From: DTU018 sp964618175
Lineage (GTDB): Bacteria > Bacillota > Syntrophomonadia > Syntrophomonadales > Syntrophomonadaceae
DNA length: 31,894 nucleotides
Reading direction: 5' to 3'
Assembly: GCA_964618175.1 (NCBI GenBank)
Contig: CAZTZX010000018.1
Span: 1 to 31,894, forward strand
The notes under the pieces were generated by a model. The model searched no databases. It was not told where the DNA came from and saw only the letters and a program-made list of their open reading frames with translations. Below are positions 24,612 to 31,868 of this stretch, one piece after another. The translations under genes were made by a program, and so were the position numbers. The first letter of the stretch is position 1. Every line of letters starts with the position of its first letter.

Positions 24612-24676
24612 TGGTTTTGATCACCTCGCATTTATATATTATACCTGTTTTTACCCAAATATCTTAAAAGGATGAT

Positions 24677-24710
24677 AAAAAGGCCCAATCCGTCACTGGA
24701 TCGGGCCTTT
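24677..24710 (-). terminator. Terminator after the CtBP-type dehydrogenase
   Basis: A 13-bp stem, 24679-24691 with 24698-24710, has one wobble and a 6-nt loop. On the minus strand it is followed by TTTTTATC. It is about 110 bp past the dehydrogenase stop; the intervening stretch holds no supported gene. Confidence 0.85.
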
Positions 24711-24822
24711 CATAGCCATGGTTATGATTAGGCAGTCGCTTTACTGGTGTTTTTCCAAATACTCATCTTTCAAATTACAACGTTGTCATCATCATGAACC
24801 CTTAATACATCTGGTATCCTTC

Positions 24823-25803
24823 CTACATTTTTGTCAGTACGGCAGGATTGGCAAGACTTAAAAGTCTTTCTCCCGAGAGTGCTCGGATAATTTCCTGAGC
24901 GGCCTGCTGCTGCAGACTTTGTTGGGCTTCTTCTGTGTACCAGGCAGAATGAGGTGTTATTACCACATTGGGCATATTCAACAGCTCATTCTTAGGCTCA
25001 ATCGGCTCCTGTTCGCTGACATCAAGTCCAGCTCCGGCAATTTTTTCCGTTTTAAGAGCGTGTATCAAAGCAGTCTCATCCACCAGAGCACCACGAGCAG
25101 TGTTCACCAGGATACAGTTCTTTTTCATCTTCTCAAAGGAGTGCTCATTCATTAAATGAAACGTTTCTTTCGTAACTGGGGCATGTATAGACAAAATATC
25201 GGCTGAACTCAACACTGTATCCAAATCAGCCAGTAATACTTGACAAGAAGCGGCGGAGCTCTCATCAATATAGGGATCAAAGGCCATAACTTCCATGCCA
25301 AACGCTTTGGCCTTATCGGCCACCATGCGAGCAATTCGCCCCAAGCCTATCATTCCCAAAATTTTTCCCCGCAGACGGAACAGCGGCTTGGCCAATTTGT
25401 AATCCCATGTTCCTTCACGAACCGCTTGATTGAGATGGACTATCTTACGGGCACTGGTCAGCATCAAGGCTATAGCATGATCAGCAATATCTTCCAGACC
25501 GTAATCGGGTATATTAGCCACCATGATACCACGTTCAGTAGCAGCAGTTAGATCGATACAATCAAGTCCCACCCCATAACGTACTATTGCCTTACATTTT
25601 TCCATATGGTCCATTACATTGCTGGTGATACTGGCATACTGTACCAATATGGCGTCGGCATCACAGGTGGCTTCGATTAACTCCTGTTCAGTCTGACAAT
25701 GACACTTAACAAACTCTGCTCCCATCTGGGACACGGCTTCTTCTTCCCAACACAGTGTTTCGAATTCATAATCAGTAATAACTACTTTAAGCGGAGTTGC
25801 CAT
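24823..25803 (-). CDS. CtBP-type D-2-hydroxyacid dehydrogenase
   Basis: A 326-residue NAD-dependent dehydrogenase of the phosphoglycerate/formate dehydrogenase superfamily, closest in pattern to bacterial C-terminal-binding-protein-like members. The NAD-binding glycine motif is GLGRIA (153-158) with the acidic D176 in MAFDPY. The catalytic triad is R237 (NTARGAL), E266 (SEQEP) and H285 (ITPHSAWYTEEA); the PHSAWYTEE wording is typical of the CtBP branch. It reduces a 2-ketoacid or oxidises a D-2-hydroxyacid; the substrate is unknown and no serine-pathway gene is adjacent. No ACT domain, so it is not a regulated SerA. ATG start with AGGAGTG 7 nt upstream. It stands alone between terminators. 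Confidence 0.88.
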   Translation of the reverse strand: MATPLKVVITDYEFETLCWEEEAVSQMGAEFVKCHCQTEQELIEATCDADAILVQYASITSNVMDHMEKCKAIVRYGVGLDCIDLTAATERGIMVANIPDYGLEDIADHAIALMLTSARKIVHLNQAVREGTWDYKLAKPLFRLRGKILGMIGLGRIARMVADKAKAFGMEVMAFDPYIDESSAASCQVLLADLDTVLSSADILSIHAPVTKETFHLMNEHSFEKMKKNCILVNTARGALVDETALIHALKTEKIAGAGLDVSEQEPIEPKNELLNMPNVVITPHSAWYTEEAQQSLQQQAAQEIIRALSGERLLSLANPAVLTKM

Positions 25804-25960
25804 CTGATAACACTCCTATCATGTTCCTATTTTTATAACGCTACATATCATTATAAAAGATTCTGATTATTAAGGCGGCTTTTCGGTGTAGAATAGTCAA
25901 CATTGTAAGATGTGTTAAATAAATCTAACCTTCTTGCTTCAGTGAAACAAGTAAAACAAT

Positions 25961-25989
25961 AAAAAAGACCGCCCCTTAAAGGACAGTCT
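25961..25989 (-). terminator. Terminator after the thioredoxin-like gene
   Basis: AGACCGCCC (25966-25974) pairs with GGACAGTCT (25981-25989) with two G-T wobbles. On the minus strand a T6 run follows. It is 15 bp past the stop of the gene at 26005. Confidence 0.8.
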
Positions 25990-26004
25990 CCGTTAGATCC
26001 ATAT

Positions 26005-26355
26005 TTATTCCTGATCACCAATAATTTCTTTTATACTCTGTTTGACCTCAGTTATCATAATGCCACCTGCATAACGTGGTTCTCCGTTAATTATCGTTAC
26101 CGGATAGGGATAACCCATCTGCAATACTTTCGACATAGCAGGGTAATTATCGAGTCCTTCCTTATCAACATCCACATAGTGAACTTCAACTTGCGTGCCA
26201 AAGGCTTCACGTAAATCTTCAGCCAATTTATTAACCATTTCTTCCTGACTACTGCTTGGTCCACAACCACTTGATGATGGACAGGAAGTGCAGTCACATC
26301 CACTGTGTACCTGGGTGCCGTTGAGAATCTCTACCAGAATTTTTTCGTCTGCCAT
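26005..26355 (-). CDS. Cysteine-rich thioredoxin-like protein
   Basis: A 116-residue protein with a thioredoxin-like order: ILVEILNG strand, a Cys loop, a helix, the VEVHYVDVDKEG strand, then YPYPVTIINGEPRYAGG with the cis-proline strand and a final helix. The usual CxxC site is replaced by a cluster C20-x-C22-x2-C25-x5-C31 in a serine-rich loop, which looks more like a metal or Fe-S site than a simple disulfide. It resembles the YuzD/NifU-neighbour group of small thioredoxin folds, but I cannot name a family with confidence. The start is the ATG at 26355 with GGGAGG 6 nt upstream; the frame is open to 26463 but without signals. It shares direction with the small gene upstream. Confidence 0.7.
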   Translation of the reverse strand: MADEKILVEILNGTQVHSGCDCTSCPSSSGCGPSSSQEEMVNKLAEDLREAFGTQVEVHYVDVDKEGLDNYPAMSKVLQMGYPYPVTIINGEPRYAGGIMITEVKQSIKEIIGDQE

Positions 26356-26478
26356 AATAAACCTCCCTGGAATGTTTGCCTTATACAGCGATGATATCAG
26401 GAACCCCCCTTGAACACAAATGATATTCCAGATATTACAGTGCTTATTTTCGAACCGTGTCAAGACTAGCGGCAGGTT

Positions 26479-26694
26479 CTACCATCTATCTAGTGACATC
26501 GTGAATGTTTCCGTATCGTCAATGTTATCCAGATCCATACTGAGCTTTTTTAGCATTTGTTGGATCTGTCCCTGGTAACCTAAATAATCAGTTCGTTGCA
26601 CCTGGTGTTCACTGCGGCTGGCCAAATCGGAAAACAATTCATCCAGTTCTCCTAGATAGGTAAGTGCTTCGTTCAAGAGCGTTTCGGAATTCAT
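26479..26694 (-). CDS. Small helical protein of unknown function
   Basis: A 71-residue acidic protein, not recognised. It is predicted to be almost entirely helical, with leucine-rich heptad-like spacing (LLNEALTYLGELDELF, then a charged middle and IQQMLKKLSMDLDNI), so a helical hairpin or coiled-coil dimer is likely. No cysteines, signal peptide or membrane segment. ATG start with AGGAGG 8 nt upstream is strong evidence that it is translated. It ends 124 bp before the thioredoxin-like gene in the same direction and may share its transcript. Confidence 0.65.
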   Translation of the reverse strand: MNSETLLNEALTYLGELDELFSDLASRSEHQVQRTDYLGYQGQIQQMLKKLSMDLDNIDDTETFTMSLDRW

Positions 26695-26801
26695 GTTTTC
26701 TACCTCCTAATAATTTCTTCAACTATAGTTTGCTCTCAGACTGAGCTTTTCAAACCGCTTTTCCTGAACAAAACGTCATGGCATTAATATAAATTGTCGA
26801 C

Positions 26802-26831
26802 TGAATAATTAACGATCAACATCAAATAATA
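26802..26831 (+). promoter_or_regulatory. Sigma-G-like promoter of tlp
   Basis: TGAATA (26802-26807), the exact sigma-G -35, lies 17 bp before AATAATA (26825-26831), 5 of 7 to CATACTA. The start would fall about 25-30 bp before the tlp ATG. A 6-bp inverted repeat, CATCAA/TTGATG (26820-26837), spans the -10. This fits forespore expression of a small spore protein. Confidence 0.45.
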
Positions 26832-26864
26832 TTGATGATAATACATTAGAAAAGGAGAACTGGC

Positions 26865-27092
26865 ATGAAGCATAATCCAGATGATCGCCGTGATAATGTA
26901 GAAAGAATACAGTTTAATATTGATCATACTATTCAAAATATCGACCTTGCTGAGGAGATAATTGCTAAAACTGACGACCCTAAGACTAAACAAGCCTTGC
27001 AGCAAAAAAATGAGCGTCGCGAAGAAGCGTTGGATAGTATGCGAGTGGAAATACGAGACGAAGCCACTGATCGTGAACAGGGTTACGAGTAG
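26865..27092 (+). CDS. tlp: Small acid-soluble spore protein, Tlp family
   Basis: A 75-residue highly charged protein of the SASP-Tlp family, which is made in the forespore and packed in the spore core. The family pattern is complete: NPDDRRDNVERIQ (4-16), NIDHTIQNIDLAEE (18-31), a KNERREEALDSMR block (48-60) and an EIRDEATDRE tail ending in GYE. No cysteines. ATG start with AAAAGGAG 8 nt upstream. It has a sigma-G-like promoter and ends in a perfect palindrome that includes its stop codon. Role in spores is minor and not DNA-coating like alpha/beta SASPs. Confidence 0.9.
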   Translation: MKHNPDDRRDNVERIQFNIDHTIQNIDLAEEIIAKTDDPKTKQALQQKNERREEALDSMRVEIRDEATDREQGYE

Positions 27093-27116
27093 GAAGGGGC
27101 AATTGCCCCTTCCTAC
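27089..27116 (+). terminator. Perfect palindrome over the tlp stop codon, probable terminator
   Basis: GTAGGAAGGGGC pairs perfectly with GCCCCTTCCTAC around AATT (12-bp stem). The left arm contains the TAG stop (27090-27092). The downstream TTGGTTACTAC is only weakly U-rich, so termination may be inefficient or the hairpin may protect the 3' end. Confidence 0.6.
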
Positions 27117-27176
27117 TTGGTTACTACAAGACCAGATTGTGTTTTTTGATGGTTTATCAAAAGGGCATAAATTCGC

Positions 27177-27205
27177 TTGCCTATAACATAAACTAATGAT
27201 AAAAT
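27177..27205 (+). promoter_or_regulatory. Promoter of the CDF transporter riboswitch transcript
   Basis: TTGCCT (27177-27182) and TAAAAT (27200-27205) are spaced by 17 bp and lie about 20 bp before the aptamer core. The predicted start is near 27212, leaving a leader of about 135 nt. Confidence 0.6.
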
Positions 27206-27221
27206 ACTATCAATTTAACAG

Positions 27222-27319
27222 ATCAGTCAGGCAAAGGCCGGGCCCTATCAATTGGGCAGCGGAAAATTACCGTGGGACTATTATATTGGGAAATATAAAA
27301 GTTCAACGGTAATTTTTTT
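27222..27319 (+). promoter_or_regulatory. NiCo-type (czcD) riboswitch with overlapping terminator
   Basis: The leader contains the conserved pieces of the nickel/cobalt riboswitch in order: CAGGCAA (27228-27234), GGCCGGGCCC (27236-27245) and GTGGGAC (27272-27278). Two small hairpins, GCCC/GGGC (27242-27257) and CGG/CCG (27260-27272), lie between them. P1 would be AGTC/GACT (27225-27228 / 27276-27279). The published aptamer has a further hairpin after CAGGCAA that I do not see here. An 11-bp terminator, 27263-27273 with 27306-27316, ends in seven Ts and uses the 3' part of the aptamer, so ligand binding would prevent termination. The gene downstream is a CDF exporter, the usual target. Confidence 0.6.
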
Positions 27320-27346
27320 ACCTTAAATCAGGGGGAGGTTTTAGTT

Positions 27347-28294
27347 GTGGATCGCTTCATGGGGGGTATTGCCGATTATCTGCTGAAAAGCACTGTAGAA
27401 CGTTCAAACACTCAGCCTATGGATAAGCCGGAATATCGAAAGAAGGTAGCCTATCTGGAAGCTTGGGTAAGCATTATCGGCAATATCATTTTAGCGGCCA
27501 TAAAAATGGTGTTTGGTATTATGCTTAACAGTATTTCTATGTTGGCTGATGCTGTTCACACCGCTTCCGATGTGTTAACTTCCTTGGTTGTAATACTGGG
27601 TTTTAAGATGTCGTCTATACCAGCCGATGAAAAGCATCCCTATGGTCATGGACGAATTGAGTTTATTGCTACACTTCTGATAGCCTTAATGCTTTTAGCT
27701 GTGGGAGTGAAATTTGGTTTCGATTCCTACCAGCGATACCTGGTCAACACCCCGGTCAGTGGTAATTATCTGGTAGTAATATTTATGGTTGCCGCAGCAT
27801 TGTTTAAGGAGCTAATGTCGAGATTTTCAATAGAACTGGGCAACCGCATTGATTCGCCCGCGTTAATTGCCGATGCTTGGCATCACCGTACCGATGCCAT
27901 AGCTTCAGTTTTAGTAGCCCTAGCAATTTTTGCATCCCAATTTGGCTATTATCGGGTTGACGCTATCCTAGGTTTCGCTGTTTCTATCTTAATAATCTGG
28001 ACGGGTATAGAAATATTTTTAGACTCCTGTTCAAAAATAATTGGTGAATCAGATGACAGTCAACTTGAAAGGATCGATGAATTGGCCCACGCGATTCCCG
28101 GAGTAATATCTACCCATAGTATTGCCGTCCATGATTATGGTACTCACAAGATGATATCTTTACATATTGAAGTAGAAGGATCACTGCCACTCATCAGGGC
28201 TCACGATATAGCTGATAAAGTTGAAGATGTTATCAACGAGGACTTATATGCTGTGACAACGGTACACCTGGACAGCTATAAAGATACTCCCTAA
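27347..28294 (+). CDS. CDF-family divalent metal cation exporter (CzcD/FieF type)
   Basis: A 315-residue cation diffusion facilitator, predicted to be a dimeric metal/H+ antiporter in the cytoplasmic membrane. Six membrane segments are expected between about 38 and 222. Metal site A uses D68, H71 and D75 (ADAVHTASD) together with H179 and D183 (WHHRTD) from the second half. The C-terminal cytosolic domain (about 232-315) has the alpha/beta ferredoxin-like fold with conserved histidines (SIAVHDYG, SLHIEV, TTVHLD). Start is GTG with GGGGGAGG 8 nt upstream. The leader holds a NiCo-type riboswitch and terminator, so Ni2+/Co2+ are the likely inducers and substrates; Zn2+, Fe2+ or Mn2+ cannot be excluded from the protein alone. 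Confidence 0.9.
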   Translation: MDRFMGGIADYLLKSTVERSNTQPMDKPEYRKKVAYLEAWVSIIGNIILAAIKMVFGIMLNSISMLADAVHTASDVLTSLVVILGFKMSSIPADEKHPYGHGRIEFIATLLIALMLLAVGVKFGFDSYQRYLVNTPVSGNYLVVIFMVAAALFKELMSRFSIELGNRIDSPALIADAWHHRTDAIASVLVALAIFASQFGYYRVDAILGFAVSILIIWTGIEIFLDSCSKIIGESDDSQLERIDELAHAIPGVISTHSIAVHDYGTHKMISLHIEVEGSLPLIRAHDIADKVEDVINEDLYAVTTVHLDSYKDTP

Positions 28295-28373
28295 AGAAGT
28301 GGAAAAGCACCCTCTTGCATCTAATAATTATAGTCAGGTCGAGGCAAGCTAAACAGAAAAAGAGGTGTCACTT

Positions 28374-28547
28374 ATGCTGGTCGATCGTGCTAGGGAGATC
28401 ATGGAATCGAAGGGTGTTATCGAAGTTCTTTATCAAGGACATTCGGTATGGATTGAACAGTTGGAGCAGGATTCTGCTCACATTCGCCGGTTAGATGATG
28501 ATCGCCATCTAAATGTTCCCATAAATATGCTGGCAGAGACTGAGTAA
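28374..28547 (+). CDS. sspH: Small acid-soluble spore protein, H type
   Basis: A 57-residue SASP-H family protein, expected in the forespore/spore core. The core pattern matches: DRAREIMESKGVIEVLYQG, then VWIEQL...AHIRRLDDDRHLNVPINML. The frame opens at a GTG at 28365, but AGAGGTG covers that codon and lies 6 nt before the ATG at 28374, which is preferred. It is 80 bp after the CDF gene and ends in a hairpin terminator. No clear sigma-G promoter is seen just upstream. Confidence 0.8.
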   Translation: MLVDRAREIMESKGVIEVLYQGHSVWIEQLEQDSAHIRRLDDDRHLNVPINMLAETE

Positions 28548-28561
28548 CCGGCAACAAACAT

Positions 28562-28584
28562 GACCACCGCATGTTTCGGTGGTC
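28562..28584. terminator. Hairpin between convergent sspH and histidine kinase
   Basis: GACCACCG (28562-28569) pairs with CGGTGGTC (28577-28584) around a 7-nt loop. It is followed by TATTACTTT on the plus strand and ATGTTTGTTG on the minus strand, so it could serve both genes. AAACATG (28557-28563) and CATGTTT (28570-28576) form a competing 7-bp stem. Confidence 0.65.
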
Positions 28585-28622
28585 TATTACTTTCAAGAGC
28601 TTTTCTTGGGCATATTGTTCTG

Positions 28623-29879
28623 TTATTGATCAACTGGAGGAAAACCAAGAACAAAGGTGGTTCCTTGATGAGAGGACGTTACCTGTACGGAGGCTTTGTA
28701 ACTATTAAGAATGCCGTAGGTAACGTAGAGACCCAAACCAGTACCGTACTCTTTAGTGGTTGTGAAAGGCTTGCCCAGGTGAGCTTGTATTTCAATCGGT
28801 ATACCATGTCCTTTATCTTCAATCTCCAGGACGACTGTATCATCATGCATATAAGTACGTATTTTCAGAACTCCTCCGGCGGGCATAGCTTCTAACCCAT
28901 TGCGAACCAAATTAAATATTATCTGCCGCAAATCATTAGGATCAACCACTATATCGGCAATGTCACTAGTAAAAACGACTATATTTTTATCTTCCTTAAG
29001 CGCATCGGCTTGCAGTAAGGGTAACAATGCACTTAATGTTTCATTCAAATTATGTTTATCTATAATGCGTTCCTTTTGTCTGGCTAGAGATAGATACTCA
29101 GAAATAATCCTATTGGCGCGATCCAGTTCGTCAATCATCAAGCTAAAATCGTGCTTATGCGCTCTTAGGTCCTTTTCGTTCTGCAGTAGTTGGAGAAAAC
29201 CTTGCACGGATGTCATCGGGTTTCTAATCTCATGAGCTACGCTGGCAGCTAGTTTACTGATAATTTCTACGCGCTCCATTTCAAGCGGGCTTGGGGAGTA
29301 ACTGTAGTCTTCTTTACAGTTAAGAAAAGAAATTTGGTGGTTTTGTACTAAACCCAAAATCTCATGCATTCCGCACTTACTTAATTGGTAGGAACACAGA
29401 GCGATCATTTTAAGAGCGCCTATTTCGCTTTGAATTTTGGCTTCATAATCTATATAATCTGTCCAGAACCTTTGATCTATCCAGGTAGTGCTACTACATA
29501 CCCTGAGGCCGTCATAGCCCTTGGCAAGCGCATCGGTAGTTTTATCGCTCCAGGCCTGTAGCAGTACCTGGGGTTCCTTAAAATTGGCACGATCAAAAAA
29601 CCATTCAGAATGATGGTGGAATTCTATTTGGTCAGAGTAGGATTGGATATTAGGGATAGCGGCCTCCAAGCCTTTAATAGCCTCACTAACACTAATAGGC
29701 TCAGCAACTACCCAAATACAGAATTCATTATGTTGGAGCCCGGCCAGTAAAAATGGGATAACCATGTCCATTACATCGCTCTTGCTTTCGGAAAAGCTAC
29801 ATATATGTGTTCCCCACGGTACATCTGCCAGGAATGGCAAACCAATTTGGCGTAGGTTTTCGGATTGTTTACCGCCCAT
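28623..29879 (-). CDS. MEDS-domain sensor histidine kinase
   Basis: A 418-residue soluble kinase with no membrane segment. The N-terminal MEDS (DcmR-type sensory) domain covers about 12-190 and begins PWGTHICSFSES (21-32), with cysteines C27, C54, C128, C162, C169 and C188. The HisKA domain has the phospho-accepting H216 in ASVAHEIRNPMTSVQ. The HATPase domain has N323 and N327 (FNLVRNGLEAMP), DKGHG (355-359) and GTGLGL (379-384). The kinase half resembles Bacillus sporulation kinases; there is no response regulator beside it, so an orphan phosphorelay input (to Spo0F or Spo0A) is plausible but inferred. ATG start with GGGGAGGG upstream. Convergent with sspH. Confidence 0.87.
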   Translation of the reverse strand: MGGKQSENLRQIGLPFLADVPWGTHICSFSESKSDVMDMVIPFLLAGLQHNEFCIWVVAEPISVSEAIKGLEAAIPNIQSYSDQIEFHHHSEWFFDRANFKEPQVLLQAWSDKTTDALAKGYDGLRVCSSTTWIDQRFWTDYIDYEAKIQSEIGALKMIALCSYQLSKCGMHEILGLVQNHQISFLNCKEDYSYSPSPLEMERVEIISKLAASVAHEIRNPMTSVQGFLQLLQNEKDLRAHKHDFSLMIDELDRANRIISEYLSLARQKERIIDKHNLNETLSALLPLLQADALKEDKNIVVFTSDIADIVVDPNDLRQIIFNLVRNGLEAMPAGGVLKIRTYMHDDTVVLEIEDKGHGIPIEIQAHLGKPFTTTKEYGTGLGLYVTYGILNSYKASVQVTSSHQGTTFVLGFPPVDQ

Positions 29880-30297
29880 TTTACCCTCCCCGTCATAATA
29901 TATCTGCTTTCGCCAATCTTCTTAAATAATCCTTTATAAATGTTTTATTTTTTAGTATCTGATCCCCTTAAATAATTCTTGAATATATTCGTAATGCACA
30001 TTAAACAAGCCTAAGGATTCGCCAGCAATCCTAAAAGCTAAGCCATCGACATTGACTAAACTCCATTAATATAGTAAGCTTTGTTCAATTATTAAGGAGT
30101 GTATTGCTAATTGGACGAGATTCCTGAGCGATGTATCTTAATTAAGCAGCTTGGAAATAATAGGCGGCACGTGTTTAACGAGCAGATTTTGGTATCTGTT
30201 TGGTAATAATATGTGTCGCTTTTTTCTTTGGCCAATTGTCTCAGGATACACACTGTATTTCGGCTGAATGGTTTGGTAGTTTTTAGGGGGTTCTTAA
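29880..30297. other. Gene-poor intergenic stretch (418 bp)
   Basis: AT-rich gap between the divergent histidine kinase and CNNM genes. It contains a 6-bp hairpin, AGGATT/AATCCT (30014-30032), a TTGACT at 30052-30057 with a poor -10, and a possible 31-codon frame at 30111-30206 listed separately. No RNA gene was recognised. Confidence 0.5.
30111..30206 (+). CDS. Possible 31-residue small protein
   Basis: A TTG-started frame with AAGGAG about 11 nt upstream. The predicted peptide is charged at the start (MDEIPERCILIKQLG) and ends ILVSVW. It is not recognised. The ribosome site spacing is long and there is no second evidence, so it may be chance. Confidence 0.22.
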   Translation: MDEIPERCILIKQLGNNRRHVFNEQILVSVW

Positions 30298-31635
30298 TTG
30301 TCAGGAGATCACTTATTATGGCCACTGCTCTTGCAGTTTGTTCTTATTATAACTAACGCCATATTTGCTTGTGCCGAAATAGCGGTAATTTCCATGAATG
30401 ATACTAAATTGGCCAAACTGGTCAGTATGGGTGATAAACGCGCTATTCGTCTAGATGAACTCACGAAGCAGCCCGCCCGTTTTCTGTCCACTATTCAGGT
30501 AGGTATCACCCTGGCCGGCTTTTTGGCTAGCGCTTTTGCCGCAGAGAACTTTTCAGATCCTTTGGTAAATTGGCTGGTTGGTCTAGAGGTGGCTATAGCC
30601 CCATCTACTCTTAACACTATCGCTATTGTGGTCATCACCCTTATACTGTCATACTTTACACTAGTATTTGGTGAACTGGTTCCCAAGCGAGTGGCTATGC
30701 GCAAAGCAGAACAGTTAGCTCTGGCTATGTCAGGACTGGTTTACTTTGTATCCCGAATCTTTAGTCCTATTGTCTGGTTATTAACTGTCTCTACCAACTC
30801 TTTGCTGCGAGTTATAGGAATCGATCCTCTGGCAGATGATGATGATATTACCGAAGAAGAAATACGTATGATGGTGGATGCGGGCAGTGAAAGAGGTGCT
30901 ATAAGCCATAATGAAAAGGATATGATCCAAAGAATCTTTGAATTCAATGACAAAAATGCCGAGGATATTATGACTCATAGAACTGATGTAGCTATTCTTT
31001 GGATGGATGAAACTGACCACCAGTGGGAGGCAACTGTTATTGAAAACCGCCATTCGGTTTACCCGGTATGCGATGAAAGTCCTGACGATATTATTGGCAT
31101 CTTAAAAGCCAAAGATTTCTTACGGCTGAAAGATAGAACTCGAGCACATATTATTGAACTAGCTCTCAAACCGGCTTACTTTGTACCTGAAACCGTACGA
31201 GCTGATGTATTGTTTCATAACATGAAAAACACCCGCAATCACTTTGCCGTTGTGTTGGATGAGTATGGAGGGATGAGCGGTATCATAACCATGAACGACC
31301 TTTTGGAAGAAATAGTAGGAGACCTGGAAGATGATGATACCGTTCCGGCAGAAACACCTTTGATCGAGCAAATTGAGGCAGATACCTGGCAAATAGCTGG
31401 ACCGGCTCCCCTAGATTTAGTCTCCCAAGAGTTGGGGGTAGCACTACCTGAAGATGGCTATGACACTTTCGGTGGCTTGATATTTGGCTTATTAGGCACT
31501 GTTCCTGAAGATGGGAGTACACCTCAACTTAAAATCTACGGACTGATCATCAAGGTAACCGAAATCAAGAATCACCGCTTGGAAACGGCCTTAGTTACCT
31601 TCGACCAGCAAGCAGTCATGGTGGGCCAGGGTTAG
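30298..31635 (+). CDS. CNNM/CBS-domain membrane protein (HlyC/CorC, 'hemolysin' family)
   Basis: A 445-residue protein. The N-terminal CNNM (DUF21) domain has about four membrane segments (about 8-30, 62-82, 98-125, 130-160) with the FGELVPKRVAMRKAE signature (122-136). Two CBS domains follow (about 215-335, MTHRTDVAIL and AVVLDEYGGMSGIIT), then a CorC_HlyC C-terminal domain (about 350-435). Homologues transport or sense Mg2+ and related ions, with CBS domains binding adenine nucleotides; the old name hemolysin is not supported. Start is TTG with AGGGGG 7 nt upstream. It is followed by a terminator. The ion is not predictable here. Confidence 0.9.
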   Translation: MSGDHLLWPLLLQFVLIITNAIFACAEIAVISMNDTKLAKLVSMGDKRAIRLDELTKQPARFLSTIQVGITLAGFLASAFAAENFSDPLVNWLVGLEVAIAPSTLNTIAIVVITLILSYFTLVFGELVPKRVAMRKAEQLALAMSGLVYFVSRIFSPIVWLLTVSTNSLLRVIGIDPLADDDDITEEEIRMMVDAGSERGAISHNEKDMIQRIFEFNDKNAEDIMTHRTDVAILWMDETDHQWEATVIENRHSVYPVCDESPDDIIGILKAKDFLRLKDRTRAHIIELALKPAYFVPETVRADVLFHNMKNTRNHFAVVLDEYGGMSGIITMNDLLEEIVGDLEDDDTVPAETPLIEQIEADTWQIAGPAPLDLVSQELGVALPEDGYDTFGGLIFGLLGTVPEDGSTPQLKIYGLIIKVTEIKNHRLETALVTFDQQAVMVGQG

Positions 31636-31678
31636 TATCACACTTAAATCGATCACTTATTTCATCGGAATACATAAG

Positions 31679-31725
31679 GGGGTATCTTTTCCAGCATTTA
31701 ATGAAAAGATACCCCTCTGGTTTTA
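31679..31725 (+). terminator. Terminator after the CNNM gene
   Basis: A perfect 13-bp stem, 31679-31691 with 31703-31715 (GGGGTATC...), has an 11-nt loop. It is followed by TCTGGTTTTAG, a broken U tract. It lies 43 bp past the stop codon. Confidence 0.7.
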
Positions 31726-31739
31726 GTTTGAGCCGCCAA

Positions 31740-31868
31740 CTAGCTTACTGCTCTATATTTCTGCCGCCAGCGCGGCTTTTCAATTTTCCCGGACGGTCGT
31801 TCATCCTTGTTGCCCTTCAAAAGTCCCGACGTCTTAACCGCTAGTTTGCCAACTCCGCCCTGAGGGGG
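31740..31868 (-). pseudogene. Possible 3' remnant of a damaged or truncated gene
   Basis: On the minus strand a 42-codon open stretch, bounded by stops at 31869-31871 and 31740-31742, encodes a basic, gene-like tail (GLLKGNKDERPSGK, then KPRWRQKYRAVS). No ATG, GTG or ribosome site is present. In the next frame the sequence upstream reads ENLVAPSGRSWQTSG before a stop, so coding character seems to switch frame near 31820. This would fit a frameshifted gene end running in from beyond the window. No family recognised. Confidence 0.3.

Noticed and set aside
26794..26801. TTGTCGAC resembling a Spo0A box before tlp
   Set aside because: One mismatch to a short motif; tlp is expected under forespore sigma-G, so this is likely chance.
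26784..27005. Minus-strand 73-codon frame
   Set aside because: Antisense to tlp and its promoter; no ribosome site and hydrophobic low-complexity composition.
27222..27319. Mn2+ (yybP-ykoY), ZTP or cobalamin riboswitch as alternatives
   Set aside because: Their conserved cores are not present; the CAGGCAA, CCGGGC and GTGGGAC blocks and the CDF context fit NiCo best.
28560..28895. Plus-strand 111-codon frame after sspH
   Set aside because: Antisense to the conserved HATPase end of the histidine kinase and through the shared terminator hairpin.
30107..30325. Minus-strand 72-codon frame in the intergenic gap
   Set aside because: Overlaps the start of the CNNM gene, has no ribosome site and no recognisable pattern.
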